The notes under the pieces: model-generated
Seen by the model: only the letters and a program-made list of their open reading frames with translations
The model's database searches: none
Told to the model about the DNA's origin: nothing
Translations under genes and position numbers: made by a program
Origin: CAMYLR01 sp039590215
GTDB taxonomy: Bacteria; Gemmatimonadota; Gemmatimonadetes; JACCXV01; JAHWKZ01
Assembly (NCBI GenBank): GCA_039590215.1
Contig: JBDHFX010000015.1
Span: forward strand, 1-56,609
Length of the DNA stretch: 56,609 nucleotides
Direction: 5' to 3'
Part shown: piece by piece, positions 17,014 through 25,335 of the stretch
Layout: each line of letters begins with the position of its first letter
How positions within the stretch are numbered: the first letter of the stretch is position 1

Positions 17014-17786
17014 CAAGGATTACTGGCCTTGCGAGCCACGATCCCTATCGTGTGTGCCACGTAGCGGGCGACACGCGGCGACAACAAGCGATCCCGGACT
17101 TCGCGTCGTGCTCGCCGGAAAACCTTTGGCCCGCGTGGTTCTAAGGGTAGCGATGCCATCGGTCTGGCCGCATGGCGAAGCAACCGGTAGGCCAAGCTCG
17201 GCACCATCAAATCACCGTAGGTCTCGATCACGTCGTAGCCGGCGCCCGATACCAGCCGTTCGAGCTGACCGATCGTGTATTCGGTTTCCCAGCCCGCGAA
17301 CCATCGGTCCAAGCGCAACGCTACCCGCTTGAGGAGCGTCCACGGATGAAAGGTCTGGGGCACGTCGACCACCAGCAGGCCACCCGGTCGGGTAACCCTC
17401 GAGTTTTCCTCCAAGAACGCGGTGGGGTTTGCAAAGTGCTCGAGCACGCCTTGATGGAATACCAGGTCAAAAGTCGCGTCCGCAAACGGGAGATGCAGGG
17501 CGTCACCACCGACGAGCCCCCGCCCCACCAGGCCGGGCGCCGACCGCGCCATGAGCGACCATGCAGCCGAAGAGCTGTCGAGCGCGATCGCTAAGAGCCC
17601 TCTCTCGGACAGCCACGCGGTGTCACGCCCCGTTCCAGCGCCCACCTCGAGCACCCGCTCGGCTTCTGACGGAAGCGCTCGCACGACCGCCTCGAGCACT
17701 CTTGGGCTGGATCGGTAGACCTGCTCAAGATCGTCCTTGTCGGCCCAGAACCGGTCCCAGCGTGGGACATCCGGCCTCTCGGTCAC
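17013..17786 (-). CDS. SAM-dependent methyltransferase, class I
   Basis: 257 residues. Motif I is VLEVGAGTGRDTAWLSERG, the acidic end of beta-2 is IALDSSSAAWSL, and the catalytic-region line is DLVFHQGVLEHFANPTAFLEE. A basic Arg-rich C-terminal region (PKVFRRARREVRDR) follows. The start GTG overlaps the phosphoesterase stop (GTGA). Probably modifies a glycan or quinone-like precursor; acceptor not determinable. Confidence 0.82.
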   Translation of the reverse strand: MTERPDVPRWDRFWADKDDLEQVYRSSPRVLEAVVRALPSEAERVLEVGAGTGRDTAWLSERGLLAIALDSSSAAWSLMARSAPGLVGRGLVGGDALHLPFADATFDLVFHQGVLEHFANPTAFLEENSRVTRPGGLLVVDVPQTFHPWTLLKRVALRLDRWFAGWETEYTIGQLERLVSGAGYDVIETYGDLMVPSLAYRLLRHAARPMASLPLEPRGPKVFRRARREVRDRLLSPRVARYVAHTIGIVARKASNP

Positions 17787-18562
17787 AGCCCCATCGCCAA
17801 TCTGGCGGCCTCGAAGCGCGGAAGCCCACGGCGATCGATGGCGTCCTGCGCGGCTGCGATATCGTACTCGAGTCGGACTATGCGGACCGTGTCTGAGCCG
17901 AGATCGAGCACCGCGCAGGCAGCACGGGGATCACGGTCTCGTGGTTGGCCGACGGCGCCCGGGTTGATGATCGCCCCGCGGTATGGGCCCAGGGGTACCT
18001 CCCTCTCGTCCACCGCGGCTGCGTCCTCTCCACCTTCGATGTCGACTCGACAGATTTCACCGTCAGCGGTTTGAGCGAACACCGCCGGAACGTGCGTGTG
18101 CCCAACGAGTCCATAGCGGGTCGCTAGGGCTCCGAACTCAACCACCGCGTCGGTTTCATCGCGGATGTACCTGTAACGACCGGGATTGGCGAATCCGCCA
18201 TGACCCAGGGTGACTCCATCAAGGTCGATTGTCGGTGGCAACTCAGCCAGCCAGGCTAGCTCCGGCGGACTAAGCAGCTCGGCTTGACGTTCAACCGCTC
18301 GTCGCGCGTGTTCGTTGAACCATCCTCTGAGCGATGGATCGACAACCGCATGATCGTGGTTCCCCCTGACCGTGCCCGCACAGCGTTCGCGGATGATCTG
18401 AATGCAATCTTCGGGGTCTCCCCCATATCCGACCACATCGCCCAAGCAGTAGATCGCTTCTACGCGCGCATCGTCTAGGTACTGCACCACTTGGGTCAGC
18501 GCTTGGAGGTTCGCGTGTACGTCGGCGACAACACCGTAGCGGGTGGACGTGTGTTCAGTCAT
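17783..18562 (-). CDS. Calcineurin-like metallophosphoesterase (YfcE/MJ0936-like)
   Basis: 259 residues containing all the dinuclear-metal motifs in order: VADVHANLQAL, CLGDVVGYGGDPEDC, RGNHDHAV, a GHGGFANPG histidine and LVGHTHVPAVF. The later INPGAVGQPRDRDPRA is typical of this cytosolic phosphodiesterase group. It lies 33 bases downstream of nusB and its stop overlaps the next methyltransferase start. Substrate unknown. Confidence 0.88.
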   Translation of the reverse strand: MTEHTSTRYGVVADVHANLQALTQVVQYLDDARVEAIYCLGDVVGYGGDPEDCIQIIRERCAGTVRGNHDHAVVDPSLRGWFNEHARRAVERQAELLSPPELAWLAELPPTIDLDGVTLGHGGFANPGRYRYIRDETDAVVEFGALATRYGLVGHTHVPAVFAQTADGEICRVDIEGGEDAAAVDEREVPLGPYRGAIINPGAVGQPRDRDPRAACAVLDLGSDTVRIVRLEYDIAAAQDAIDRRGLPRFEAARLAMGL

Positions 18563-18595
18563 GGCGTGGGGCTGACAGCCGCGGTGCGGTGCGGT

Positions 18596-19018
18596 TCAGG
18601 AAGGAATGATATCGAGTCGCCGAGCTGCCGCGTCGAGAACTCCGTTCACAAAGCGTGCCGAGTCCTTCCCGCCGTAACGGTCCGCCAACTGTACCGCCTC
18701 GTCGATCGTGACCTTGAATGGGACCTCGCTCATGTAACAGAACTCGACCAGGGCGAGCCGCAGTATGGATCGATCGATGACCGACATCCGGGCGGGATCC
18801 CAGTTCTCTGCTGACTGATCGACCATCATGTCGATCTCATCCATGTTGTTCGAAAGAGCCTCGAGGATCTCTTCAGCGAAAGACCGAGTGCCGGAAGCGA
18901 TTCTCCGTCGACTAAAGAAGTCTTGTGCTTCATCCGAAAGCGACCGGGAGCGGCTCTGAATCTCCCATGCGTACAGAATCTGAAGCACCCAACGCCGTGC
19001 CTTGTGGCGACGCTTCAT
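18596..19018 (-). CDS. nusB: Transcription antitermination factor NusB
   Basis: 140 residues, all helical. N-terminal MKRRHKARRWVLQILYAWEI and C-terminal VPFKVTIDEAVQLADRYGGKDSARFVNGVLDA match NusB closely, including the boxA-binding basic start and the S10 contact region. NusB with NusE (S10) binds boxA in rRNA leaders. It overlaps ribH by ATGA; ribH-nusB is one of the most widespread gene pairs in bacteria. Confidence 0.97.
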   Translation of the reverse strand: MKRRHKARRWVLQILYAWEIQSRSRSLSDEAQDFFSRRRIASGTRSFAEEILEALSNNMDEIDMMVDQSAENWDPARMSVIDRSILRLALVEFCYMSEVPFKVTIDEAVQLADRYGGKDSARFVNGVLDAAARRLDIIPS

Positions 19019-19527
19019 CGGGCCCGGAATCCTCGTACGGCAGGTTCGGTCTCGGCCAGGCGCGTGTAGAGGGCCAGCTGCGAGAGCACAGCGCGAGCAG
19101 CTTCTCCACCCTTGTCGCCACCCTGCCGGCTAGCACGCTGCTCCGCCTGCTCTCGAGTATCGGTTGTTAACACGCCAAACCCGAGCGGAATGTTTAGTTC
19201 GACCGCCAACCGCTGAAGTCCTTGAGCCGCGGCTTCGGCGATGATGTCGAAGTGCGGGGTCTCGCCACGAATCACCGCACCAAGCGCGACAACGGCATCG
19301 ATGTCTGGCCGCAGGCCGACCACCTGGCGGCAGGCGGGGGCCAACTCAAAAGCGCCAGCCACGTGGTGTTCCTCGATATCGGGTTCGACCACACCGGCGG
19401 CGAGCAGCGCTTCACGAGCACCAGCGGCTAGTTCGCTCGTGATCTGCTCGTTGAATTCCGCGACCACCAGCGCAACTCGTTTTCCCGTGGCATCGATCTC
19501 CGACGTGTGTGCACCTCGAGTTACCAC
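19015..19527 (-). CDS. ribH: 6,7-dimethyl-8-ribityllumazine synthase
   Basis: 170 residues. Condenses the ribityl-aminopyrimidine with dihydroxybutanone phosphate, the penultimate riboflavin step. Motifs: ALVVAEFNEQIT, HHVAGAFELAPACRQV, ALGAVIRGETPHFDII with the catalytic His, and LGFGVLTTDTREQAEQRA. The start is GTG at 19525-19527, 12 bases after ribBA. The C-terminus carries extra residues after the usual end (a VRGFRAR tail). Confidence 0.97.
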   Translation of the reverse strand: MVTRGAHTSEIDATGKRVALVVAEFNEQITSELAAGAREALLAAGVVEPDIEEHHVAGAFELAPACRQVVGLRPDIDAVVALGAVIRGETPHFDIIAEAAAQGLQRLAVELNIPLGFGVLTTDTREQAEQRASRQGGDKGGEAARAVLSQLALYTRLAETEPAVRGFRAR

Positions 19528-19539
19528 GTTACCACCCGC

Positions 19540-20751
19540 TCAGTGTCGAAGAAGGTGCCCAAGCTTGTCACGCTTGGTTTCGAGATAGCGCCGGTTGTAA
19601 GCGGTGGGTTCGATCTCGATCGGGACGTGCTCGGTAATCTGGAGTCCATAGCCCTCGATCGCTGCTCGCTTCCGCGGGTTATTGGTCAGCAGCCGTAATG
19701 TGGTCAATCCTAGATCCACGAGGATTTGACACCCGATGCCGTAGTCGCGTGGATCGGGTCGAAAGCCGAGATGCTCATTGGCTTCGACAGTGTCGAGACC
19801 CTCATCCTGAAGCATGTAAGCCTTGAGCTTGTTGACGAGCCCGATGCCCCGGCCCTCCTGGTGCATATATAAAACCACTCCTCGACCCTCCTGCTCGACT
19901 TGGAACAGCGCTTGATTGAGCTGGGGTCCGCAGTCGCATCGCAGGCTGCCCAACACGTCTCCCGTAAAGCACGACGAATGGACTCGCGTCAGGATGTCCC
20001 TCTGCCCCTTCACCTCGCCTTTGACCAGGGCCACGTGGTGCTCGTCGTTGATCGTTGTGCCGTACAGGATCAATCGGAATTCCCCGAATTGGGTAGGTAG
20101 CGGGGTTTCGGCCACGCGGACGATCATTTTTTCCTTGATCCGGCGGTACTTGATGAGGTCCTGGATGGTGATGATTCCGAGATGGTGCTGGCGCGCGATC
20201 TCGAGAAGTCGCGGGAGGCGGGCCATCGTCCCATCATCGTCGACGACCTCGCAAAGCACCGCCACCGGACTCAAGCCGGCCAATCGTACCAGATCGACCG
20301 CCGCCTCGGTGTGGCCGGCGCGCCTTAGAACGCCGCCGTTTTTTCCGCGTAACGGAAAAATGTGGCCCGGTCGAGCCAGATCGCTCGGCTCGGTGGTTCG
20401 ATCGACAAGCGCGCGGACAGTTGCGGCTCGATCGGCAGCACTAATCCCGGTGGTCACACCGTGCTTCACGTCTACCGACACGGTGAAAGCGGTCTCGTGA
20501 AGGGCCGTGTTGTCGGTGACCATGGGGTCGAGCCCCAGCTCGTCGGCACGGTTCACGGCGATCGGGGCGCAGATGAGCCCTCGACCCTCCCGAGCCATGA
20601 AGTTGATCGTTTCCGCAGTCACCCGCTCAGCCGCCATGATGAAATCGCCCTCGTTTTCGCGATCTTCATCGTCTACGACGACGAGGATCTCGCCACGGCG
20701 GATCGCTTCGAGGGCTTCCTCGATCGGGGTGAATGTCGCTGGCTGGATCAT
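19540..20751 (-). CDS. ribBA: Bifunctional 3,4-dihydroxybutanone-4-phosphate synthase / GTP cyclohydrolase II
   Basis: 403 residues. The N-terminal RibB half shows VVDDEDRENEGDFIMAAE, HGVTTGISAADRA, FPLRGKNGGVLRRAGHTEA; the C-terminal RibA half shows the zinc ligands in CFTGDVLGSLRCDCG, then LYMHQEGRGIGLVNKLKAY and NNPRKRAAIEGYG. It supplies both precursors of riboflavin, from ribulose 5-phosphate and GTP. The ATG overlaps the ribE stop (ATGA). Confidence 0.98.
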   Translation of the reverse strand: MIQPATFTPIEEALEAIRRGEILVVVDDEDRENEGDFIMAAERVTAETINFMAREGRGLICAPIAVNRADELGLDPMVTDNTALHETAFTVSVDVKHGVTTGISAADRAATVRALVDRTTEPSDLARPGHIFPLRGKNGGVLRRAGHTEAAVDLVRLAGLSPVAVLCEVVDDDGTMARLPRLLEIARQHHLGIITIQDLIKYRRIKEKMIVRVAETPLPTQFGEFRLILYGTTINDEHHVALVKGEVKGQRDILTRVHSSCFTGDVLGSLRCDCGPQLNQALFQVEQEGRGVVLYMHQEGRGIGLVNKLKAYMLQDEGLDTVEANEHLGFRPDPRDYGIGCQILVDLGLTTLRLLTNNPRKRAAIEGYGLQITEHVPIEIEPTAYNRRYLETKRDKLGHLLRH

Positions 20752-21338
20752 TCGCGAGCCTCCATGAGGCGCTGAACGTAACGGGCCACCAGATCGTACT
20801 CGACGTTGACCGGGCAGCCGACAGAGAGATCCTCAAAAGTCGTTGCTACCCAAGTGTGCGGAATGATCGACAGTCGAACACCGGTATCCGTCGCCGACAG
20901 AACCGTCAGGCTCACTCCGTTCACCGCGATTGATCCGCGATCGGCGACCAATGCCCGCCCGGATTCTGGCAACGAAAGGGAAATGTACCGGTTCTCCTCA
21001 CGCCGTTCAATCGAATCCACTGTTCCGACATCATCGACGTGGCCTTGAACTAGATGCCCCCCGAGGTGATCACCCACGACCAGCGAGCGTTCGAGATTGA
21101 CGCGTCGCCCGGGTTCGTAGTGGCCGATGATCGTCAGTGCGATCGTCTCGCGAACAGCCTCGACACGAAACGCCTCGTTCGAGTGACCGACTACCGTCAG
21201 GCAGACACCGTCGATGGCCACCGATTCACCAGTCTCGAGATCGCCTGCCCAGTCAGCCAAGATCTCGATGGTCCGGCCCTCACCTAAAGGTTCGATAGTG
21301 TTCACTATCCCGATCGTTTCGATGATGCCGGTGAACAC
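20748..21338 (-). CDS. ribE: Riboflavin synthase, alpha chain
   Basis: 196 residues with the two tandem lumazine-binding repeats: MFTGIIETIGIV ... VAIDGVCLTVV and HLVQGHVDDVGTV ... IAVNGVSLTVLSA. Catalyses the dismutation of two lumazine molecules to riboflavin. It sits 15 bases after ribD and overlaps ribBA. Together with its neighbours the full pathway from GTP to riboflavin is encoded here. No FMN riboswitch is present in the tight spacers. Confidence 0.97.
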   Translation of the reverse strand: MFTGIIETIGIVNTIEPLGEGRTIEILADWAGDLETGESVAIDGVCLTVVGHSNEAFRVEAVRETIALTIIGHYEPGRRVNLERSLVVGDHLGGHLVQGHVDDVGTVDSIERREENRYISLSLPESGRALVADRGSIAVNGVSLTVLSATDTGVRLSIIPHTWVATTFEDLSVGCPVNVEYDLVARYVQRLMEARE

Positions 21339-21353
21339 TCTACCCCGGTTCGC

Positions 21354-22502
21354 TCAGCCGTCCGAAACGGTCTCGACGAGTCCGGTCACGGCTGCGTCGC
21401 GACCGTGCAATTGCCACTCTGGTTTGTCGAGCCGAAACCCATTACGCGGCGCATCGGATAGAAGCAGTGGGAGAGCGCCCTTGGCAGCGACCCAATCGGG
21501 TGCGAGAAACATCGTCCAACGATCCACGAGGCCGGCGGCGACAAATGCGGTCGCGAGCGTGGGACCGGGCTCGACGAGGACCCCGGTCACCGCGCGGGCG
21601 GCCAGCGTGTCAGACACAGCCTCCAGATCAACGCCCTCGTCGGAGCCTCTGATCGGGATGACGTCGACGCCCTGGTCGGCCAGAGCTTGGCGCCGGGCTG
21701 CATCGGCCGATTGGGAGCAGAAGATCCACACCGGTTGTGCTGCAGCTGACCTCACGAGGTTCGAATCGCGTGGCGTCCTCAGCCCTGAGTCCAGGACGAT
21801 CCGGATCGGTTGAACGTCCGGCCATTCGATGTCACGGTTGGAGTGTTCAGCGGGCGGCCATTCGCGCACCGTCAGCAGGGGATCGTCGTCCAGTACGGTG
21901 CCCACACCGACCATGACCGCCGGAGTGAGACGTCGCAAGCGGTGGACCTCTGTGTGTGCCGCCTTGCCGGTGATCCAGTGGTCGCCTTCGCGACCCCGTG
22001 TCACTCGACCATTGAGCGTCTGCGCGGTCTTCATGTGAAAGAACGGTCGGGCTGTGCGCACGAAGTGCAGCCACGCCTCGTTGAGTCGCTCGGCTTCGGC
22101 GACGAGGATACCGCCCGTGACGGCGATCCCGGCGGTTTCGAGGGCTCGTTCCCCGCCAGCACCCGTGGCGGGGTCTCGGGCCCCGTAGAACACGCTGCTG
22201 ATACCGGCGCTGGAGAGGGCGTCTGTGCAGGCCCCCGTGCGTCCCTGCGCAGCGCACGGCTCGAGACTGACGATGGCGATGGCGCCTCGAACGTCGTGCG
22301 CCGCCTCGCGCGCCGCTTCGAGCGCTGCGACCTCGGCGTGCGGTTCGCCAGCCTGGGCGTGATAGCCTTCACCGAGCACGTAACCTTTGGGATCGACCAG
22401 GACGCACCCAACCATGGGGTTGGGCGTTGTCTTCCCACCGCCACGCTCGGCGAGAGCGAAGGCTCTGCGCATCAGGTCTTCGATGCGGTTGCGCTCCAAC
22501 AC
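21354..22502 (-). CDS. ribD: Bifunctional riboflavin biosynthesis deaminase/reductase
   Basis: 382 residues. The N-terminal cytidine-deaminase-type domain has TPNPMVGCVLV, the zinc ligands PHAEVAAL and EPCAAQGRTGAC; the C-terminal reductase domain has KTAQTLNGRV, GVGTVLDDDPLLTVR and LVEPGPTLATAF. The second zinc motif reads PC...GRTGAC where the usual form is PC...GRTPPC, keeping both cysteines. The gene lies six bases after the preceding secreted-protein gene. Confidence 0.96.
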   Translation of the reverse strand: MLERNRIEDLMRRAFALAERGGGKTTPNPMVGCVLVDPKGYVLGEGYHAQAGEPHAEVAALEAAREAAHDVRGAIAIVSLEPCAAQGRTGACTDALSSAGISSVFYGARDPATGAGGERALETAGIAVTGGILVAEAERLNEAWLHFVRTARPFFHMKTAQTLNGRVTRGREGDHWITGKAAHTEVHRLRRLTPAVMVGVGTVLDDDPLLTVREWPPAEHSNRDIEWPDVQPIRIVLDSGLRTPRDSNLVRSAAAQPVWIFCSQSADAARRQALADQGVDVIPIRGSDEGVDLEAVSDTLAARAVTGVLVEPGPTLATAFVAAGLVDRWTMFLAPDWVAAKGALPLLLSDAPRNGFRLDKPEWQLHGRDAAVTGLVETVSDG

Positions 22503-22508
22503 GATCGC

Positions 22509-23339
22509 CTACGTTCCACCGAGTCGAGCGCCAATCGCCCCAAACCAACCGCCATCGTACCGACCGACCTCGATGGCGAAGCCAAGCAGCGCCAGCCCCA
22601 GCTCCAAACCACCATAGATCTTCCCATGAGTGCTGGATGTTTCGATGTCACCCCTTATCTCCACCCCGCCAGTCGAGCTCCCGAGCGGAATACGATAGTC
22701 CGCCTTGATCTCTGTTCGATCCACGCCCACGCCCGCATATGGGGTGAGCAGCACGAGCCCTTTTGAAACGTCGAGACGAAAAGACATTGAGTTGACGTCG
22801 GCGTTGTACGACACCACGTCGGAATCGAACTCTTCAAAGTCGAGTCCCGTTACCCACGACCGAAAGACGGAAGCGGTAATAGCGGGGATGGCGATCGACT
22901 CGTCCAGGATGCTGACGCGTCCGCCAAGCGCCAGCAGACCGACGCTGCCCTCGAGATCCCCAGTTCCGGTGACTACCCCGGCGCGGCCCATGACGTCGAC
23001 CGATCCAGAACCTGGACCCCACAGCCCAACCGCACCGTTGAGCAGGCCCATCGGCACGTGGAAGTCGACGTCTCCGGTCGAGCGGCGCGGGTCTTCTATG
23101 CCGACGTTGGTCAAACCCAACGCGGCTCCGATCCGAAACCCGCCGAGTCCCCCGGTCGTGGGTGCCGGTCCCGTGAGCGGGCTACCACCAGCGATCGCTT
23201 GCCCAAGGCCGCGGGACGCGTCTTCGATCGCGGCACGCACCCGGAGTTCGGAGACCGTTTGCCCGTCGGCTGGGGTAGCTGTACCCCAAGCCCAGATCGC
23301 TAGAACGACGGTGATGATGTTTCTGTGCGTCAGGCCCAC
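22509..23339 (-). CDS. Secreted, probable outer-membrane beta-barrel protein of unknown function
   Basis: 276 residues. The GTG at 23337-23339 lies inside the end of purM and opens a clear signal peptide (RNIITVVLAIWAWGTATPADG), cleaved probably near residue 24. The rest is Gly-rich with alternating hydrophobic strands (FRIGAALGLTNVG, VHVPMGLLNGAVGLWG-like, LLTPYAGVGVDRTEIKADY, KIYGGLELGLALLGFAIEV) and ends in GAIGARLGGT, the look of a small outer-membrane barrel. I do not recognise a specific family. It is wedged between purine and riboflavin genes with no gap, so it is probably cotranscribed with them. Confidence 0.7.
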   Translation of the reverse strand: MGLTHRNIITVVLAIWAWGTATPADGQTVSELRVRAAIEDASRGLGQAIAGGSPLTGPAPTTGGLGGFRIGAALGLTNVGIEDPRRSTGDVDFHVPMGLLNGAVGLWGPGSGSVDVMGRAGVVTGTGDLEGSVGLLALGGRVSILDESIAIPAITASVFRSWVTGLDFEEFDSDVVSYNADVNSMSFRLDVSKGLVLLTPYAGVGVDRTEIKADYRIPLGSSTGGVEIRGDIETSSTHGKIYGGLELGLALLGFAIEVGRYDGGWFGAIGARLGGT

Positions 23340-24376
23340 CGCAAGCCTTCCCCGGCAGCAACCTCGCCGATCGTGAGCGCGGGCTCGCCGAACGCCTGGC
23401 ACTGCTTGGCGATCTCGTTGGCGCGCTCGGCGGCCACGATCAAACAAAACCCGATCCCCATGTTGAACACCCGGTACATCTCATCGCTGGCAACGCTTCC
23501 AACGGTTGCGAGGTAGTCGAATAATGGGCCAGGTGTCCACGCGGAGCGGTCGATAACCGCGCTCGATCCGGGTGGCAATACCCGCGTGAGATTAGCGGCA
23601 AACCCGCCGCCGGTGATGTGGGCCGCAGCGTGCAGCCCTTCGTCTCGCAGCAACGGCTCGATCGGTCGCAGATACGATCGGTGAACCGCCAACAGCTCAT
23701 CGGCCCAGCTCGTTTCAGCCCAGGGCACGGCGTCCTCCGGCCGTTGGCCCGCGATATTGAATACGATCCGCCGTGCCAAGGAATAGCCATTGGTGTGAAG
23801 ACCGCTCGATCCCAAGCCGAGAATCACATCGCCGATCTCGACCCGGCTATCTGAAGCTCCCCACTGCGCGATCATCGAACCGACCGCGAACCCGGCGAGA
23901 TCGTATTTGCCTACCGGGTACAGATCTGGCATCTCCGCGGTTTCTCCCCCGAGGAGCGGGATCGCGTTGGCCGCACACCCACGCGCGAATCCGGTCACGA
24001 TCGATAGCACGACATCAGACTCGAGTTTTCCGGTGGCGATGTAGTCCAGGAAGAACAGGGGTTTAGCTCCGGCGGCCAGAAGATCATCGACGCAGTGGTT
24101 GACCAAGTCCTCGCCGACGGTATCGTGCCGATTGGCGAGCTGAGCGACCAATACCTTTGTCCCGACGCCATCAGCGGATGCGACCAACACCGACCCGGTA
24201 TTAGGGGCTGAAGCGAGATCGTAGCCACCCGCGAAGCCGCCGATCTCTGTGACGACCCGATCGTCGAGAGTCGGCTCGACAATCTCCCTGAGGCGTCGCT
24301 TGATGTGATCTGCGGTGGCCAAATCGACCCCGGCCTCCCGGTAGCTGGGCGCCGCGTCGGTCGAGGGTTCAAGCAT
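23330..24376 (-). CDS. purM: Phosphoribosylformylglycinamidine cyclo-ligase (AIR synthetase)
   Basis: 348 residues. Motifs: YREAGVDLATAD at the N-terminus, SADGVGTKVLVAQ, VNHCVDDLLAAGAKPLFFLDY, LLGGETAEMPDLY, GLGSSGLHTNGYSL, and HITGGGFAANLTRVLP. Fifth-step purine enzyme. The ATG at 24374-24376 overlaps the upstream kinase stop by eight bases; an in-frame ATG at 24394 is an alternative start that would add six residues. purC, purS and purQ are 30 kb away on the other strand. Confidence 0.97.
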   Translation of the reverse strand: MLEPSTDAAPSYREAGVDLATADHIKRRLREIVEPTLDDRVVTEIGGFAGGYDLASAPNTGSVLVASADGVGTKVLVAQLANRHDTVGEDLVNHCVDDLLAAGAKPLFFLDYIATGKLESDVVLSIVTGFARGCAANAIPLLGGETAEMPDLYPVGKYDLAGFAVGSMIAQWGASDSRVEIGDVILGLGSSGLHTNGYSLARRIVFNIAGQRPEDAVPWAETSWADELLAVHRSYLRPIEPLLRDEGLHAAAHITGGGFAANLTRVLPPGSSAVIDRSAWTPGPLFDYLATVGSVASDEMYRVFNMGIGFCLIVAAERANEIAKQCQAFGEPALTIGEVAAGEGLRWA

Positions 24377-25295
24377 CCTGGAGGGTTGGCTCATAGTCGA
24401 ATCGTGTAAGATGTTCGAACTCGCGGAACCGACCATCAATCTGCGCGGGTGCCAGATCAGCCAACCGGTCGACCGAGAACGCCTCGCAGCAAAACGAGCC
24501 CATTGCTGATCCATAGATTGCGGCGCGCCTGATTCCCTCTGGAGTGATCTCCCCTGTCGCCGCGATGTAGCCGAGAAAGCCGCCGGCAAATGCATCACCG
24601 GCTCCGGTCGGATCCACGATCGTTTCCAACGGTAGGCCTGGAACGGCGAACAGCCAGTCGTTTGCGAACGCGATGGCGCCGTGTTCGCCCTTCTTGACTA
24701 CAAGGAGCTCCGGTCCCCAGCTCAGAATCGTGTTGGCCGCGGTCAGGACATTGGACTGTTGTGCCAGCTCTCGCGTTTCGGAATCGTTGATAAGTACGAT
24801 GTCGACCCGCGTGAGAACTTTACGGAGCTCGTCGGGGGTCCCTTCGATCCAATAGTTCATAGTGTCGAGCGCGGCCGATTTTGGGGCCGTCATCTGATCG
24901 AGCACGGTCAACTGAAGCGATGGTGCGATATTGGCGAGAAAGACGTGTTCGGTCTGACGGTATTCGTCTGGAATAATGGGGTTGAACTCGGCGAACAGGT
25001 TGAGATCGGTGAACGTCGTTTCCCGGGCGTTGAGATCGTAGCCGTACCGACCGCCCCACCGGAACGTCGCGCCATCCCGCACTTGAAGACCCGTCAGATC
25101 GATTCCGCGGGCTGCCAAAAGGTCCAAATGAGGCTGGGGAAAATCGGTGCCAACGACACCGACTAACCGAACGTCAGTAAAGTACGAGGCCGCCAAACCG
25201 GAGTACACGGCGGCCCCCCCCAACGCCGATGTCCGTTTACCAAACGGCGTCTCTACATCGTCAAGCGCAACTGACCCTACGACCAAGATCGACAT
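24369..25295 (-). CDS. PfkB-family carbohydrate/nucleoside kinase
   Basis: 308 residues, ribokinase fold. N-terminal VVGSVALDDVETP and GGAAVYSGLAAS; C-terminal signature with the catalytic base in DPTGAGDAFAGGFLGY. The ATP-site LVVKKGEHGAI is also present. Substrate specificity (adenosine, ribose or another sugar) cannot be fixed; the position beside purM would fit a nucleoside kinase. Start ATG with a strong AAGGAG ribosome binding site in the 40-base gap after argS. Confidence 0.88.
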   Translation of the reverse strand: MSILVVGSVALDDVETPFGKRTSALGGAAVYSGLAASYFTDVRLVGVVGTDFPQPHLDLLAARGIDLTGLQVRDGATFRWGGRYGYDLNARETTFTDLNLFAEFNPIIPDEYRQTEHVFLANIAPSLQLTVLDQMTAPKSAALDTMNYWIEGTPDELRKVLTRVDIVLINDSETRELAQQSNVLTAANTILSWGPELLVVKKGEHGAIAFANDWLFAVPGLPLETIVDPTGAGDAFAGGFLGYIAATGEITPEGIRRAAIYGSAMGSFCCEAFSVDRLADLAPAQIDGRFREFEHLTRFDYEPTLQDA

Positions 25296-25335
25296 TGATG
25301 TTCACTGCTCCTTGTAAAGAAGTTTATGGTGTAGC

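Noticed and set aside
19500..25300. FMN riboswitch upstream of the riboflavin genes
   Set aside because: Spacers between these genes are at most about 40 bases, too short for the aptamer, and none of the conserved RFN-element blocks is visible.
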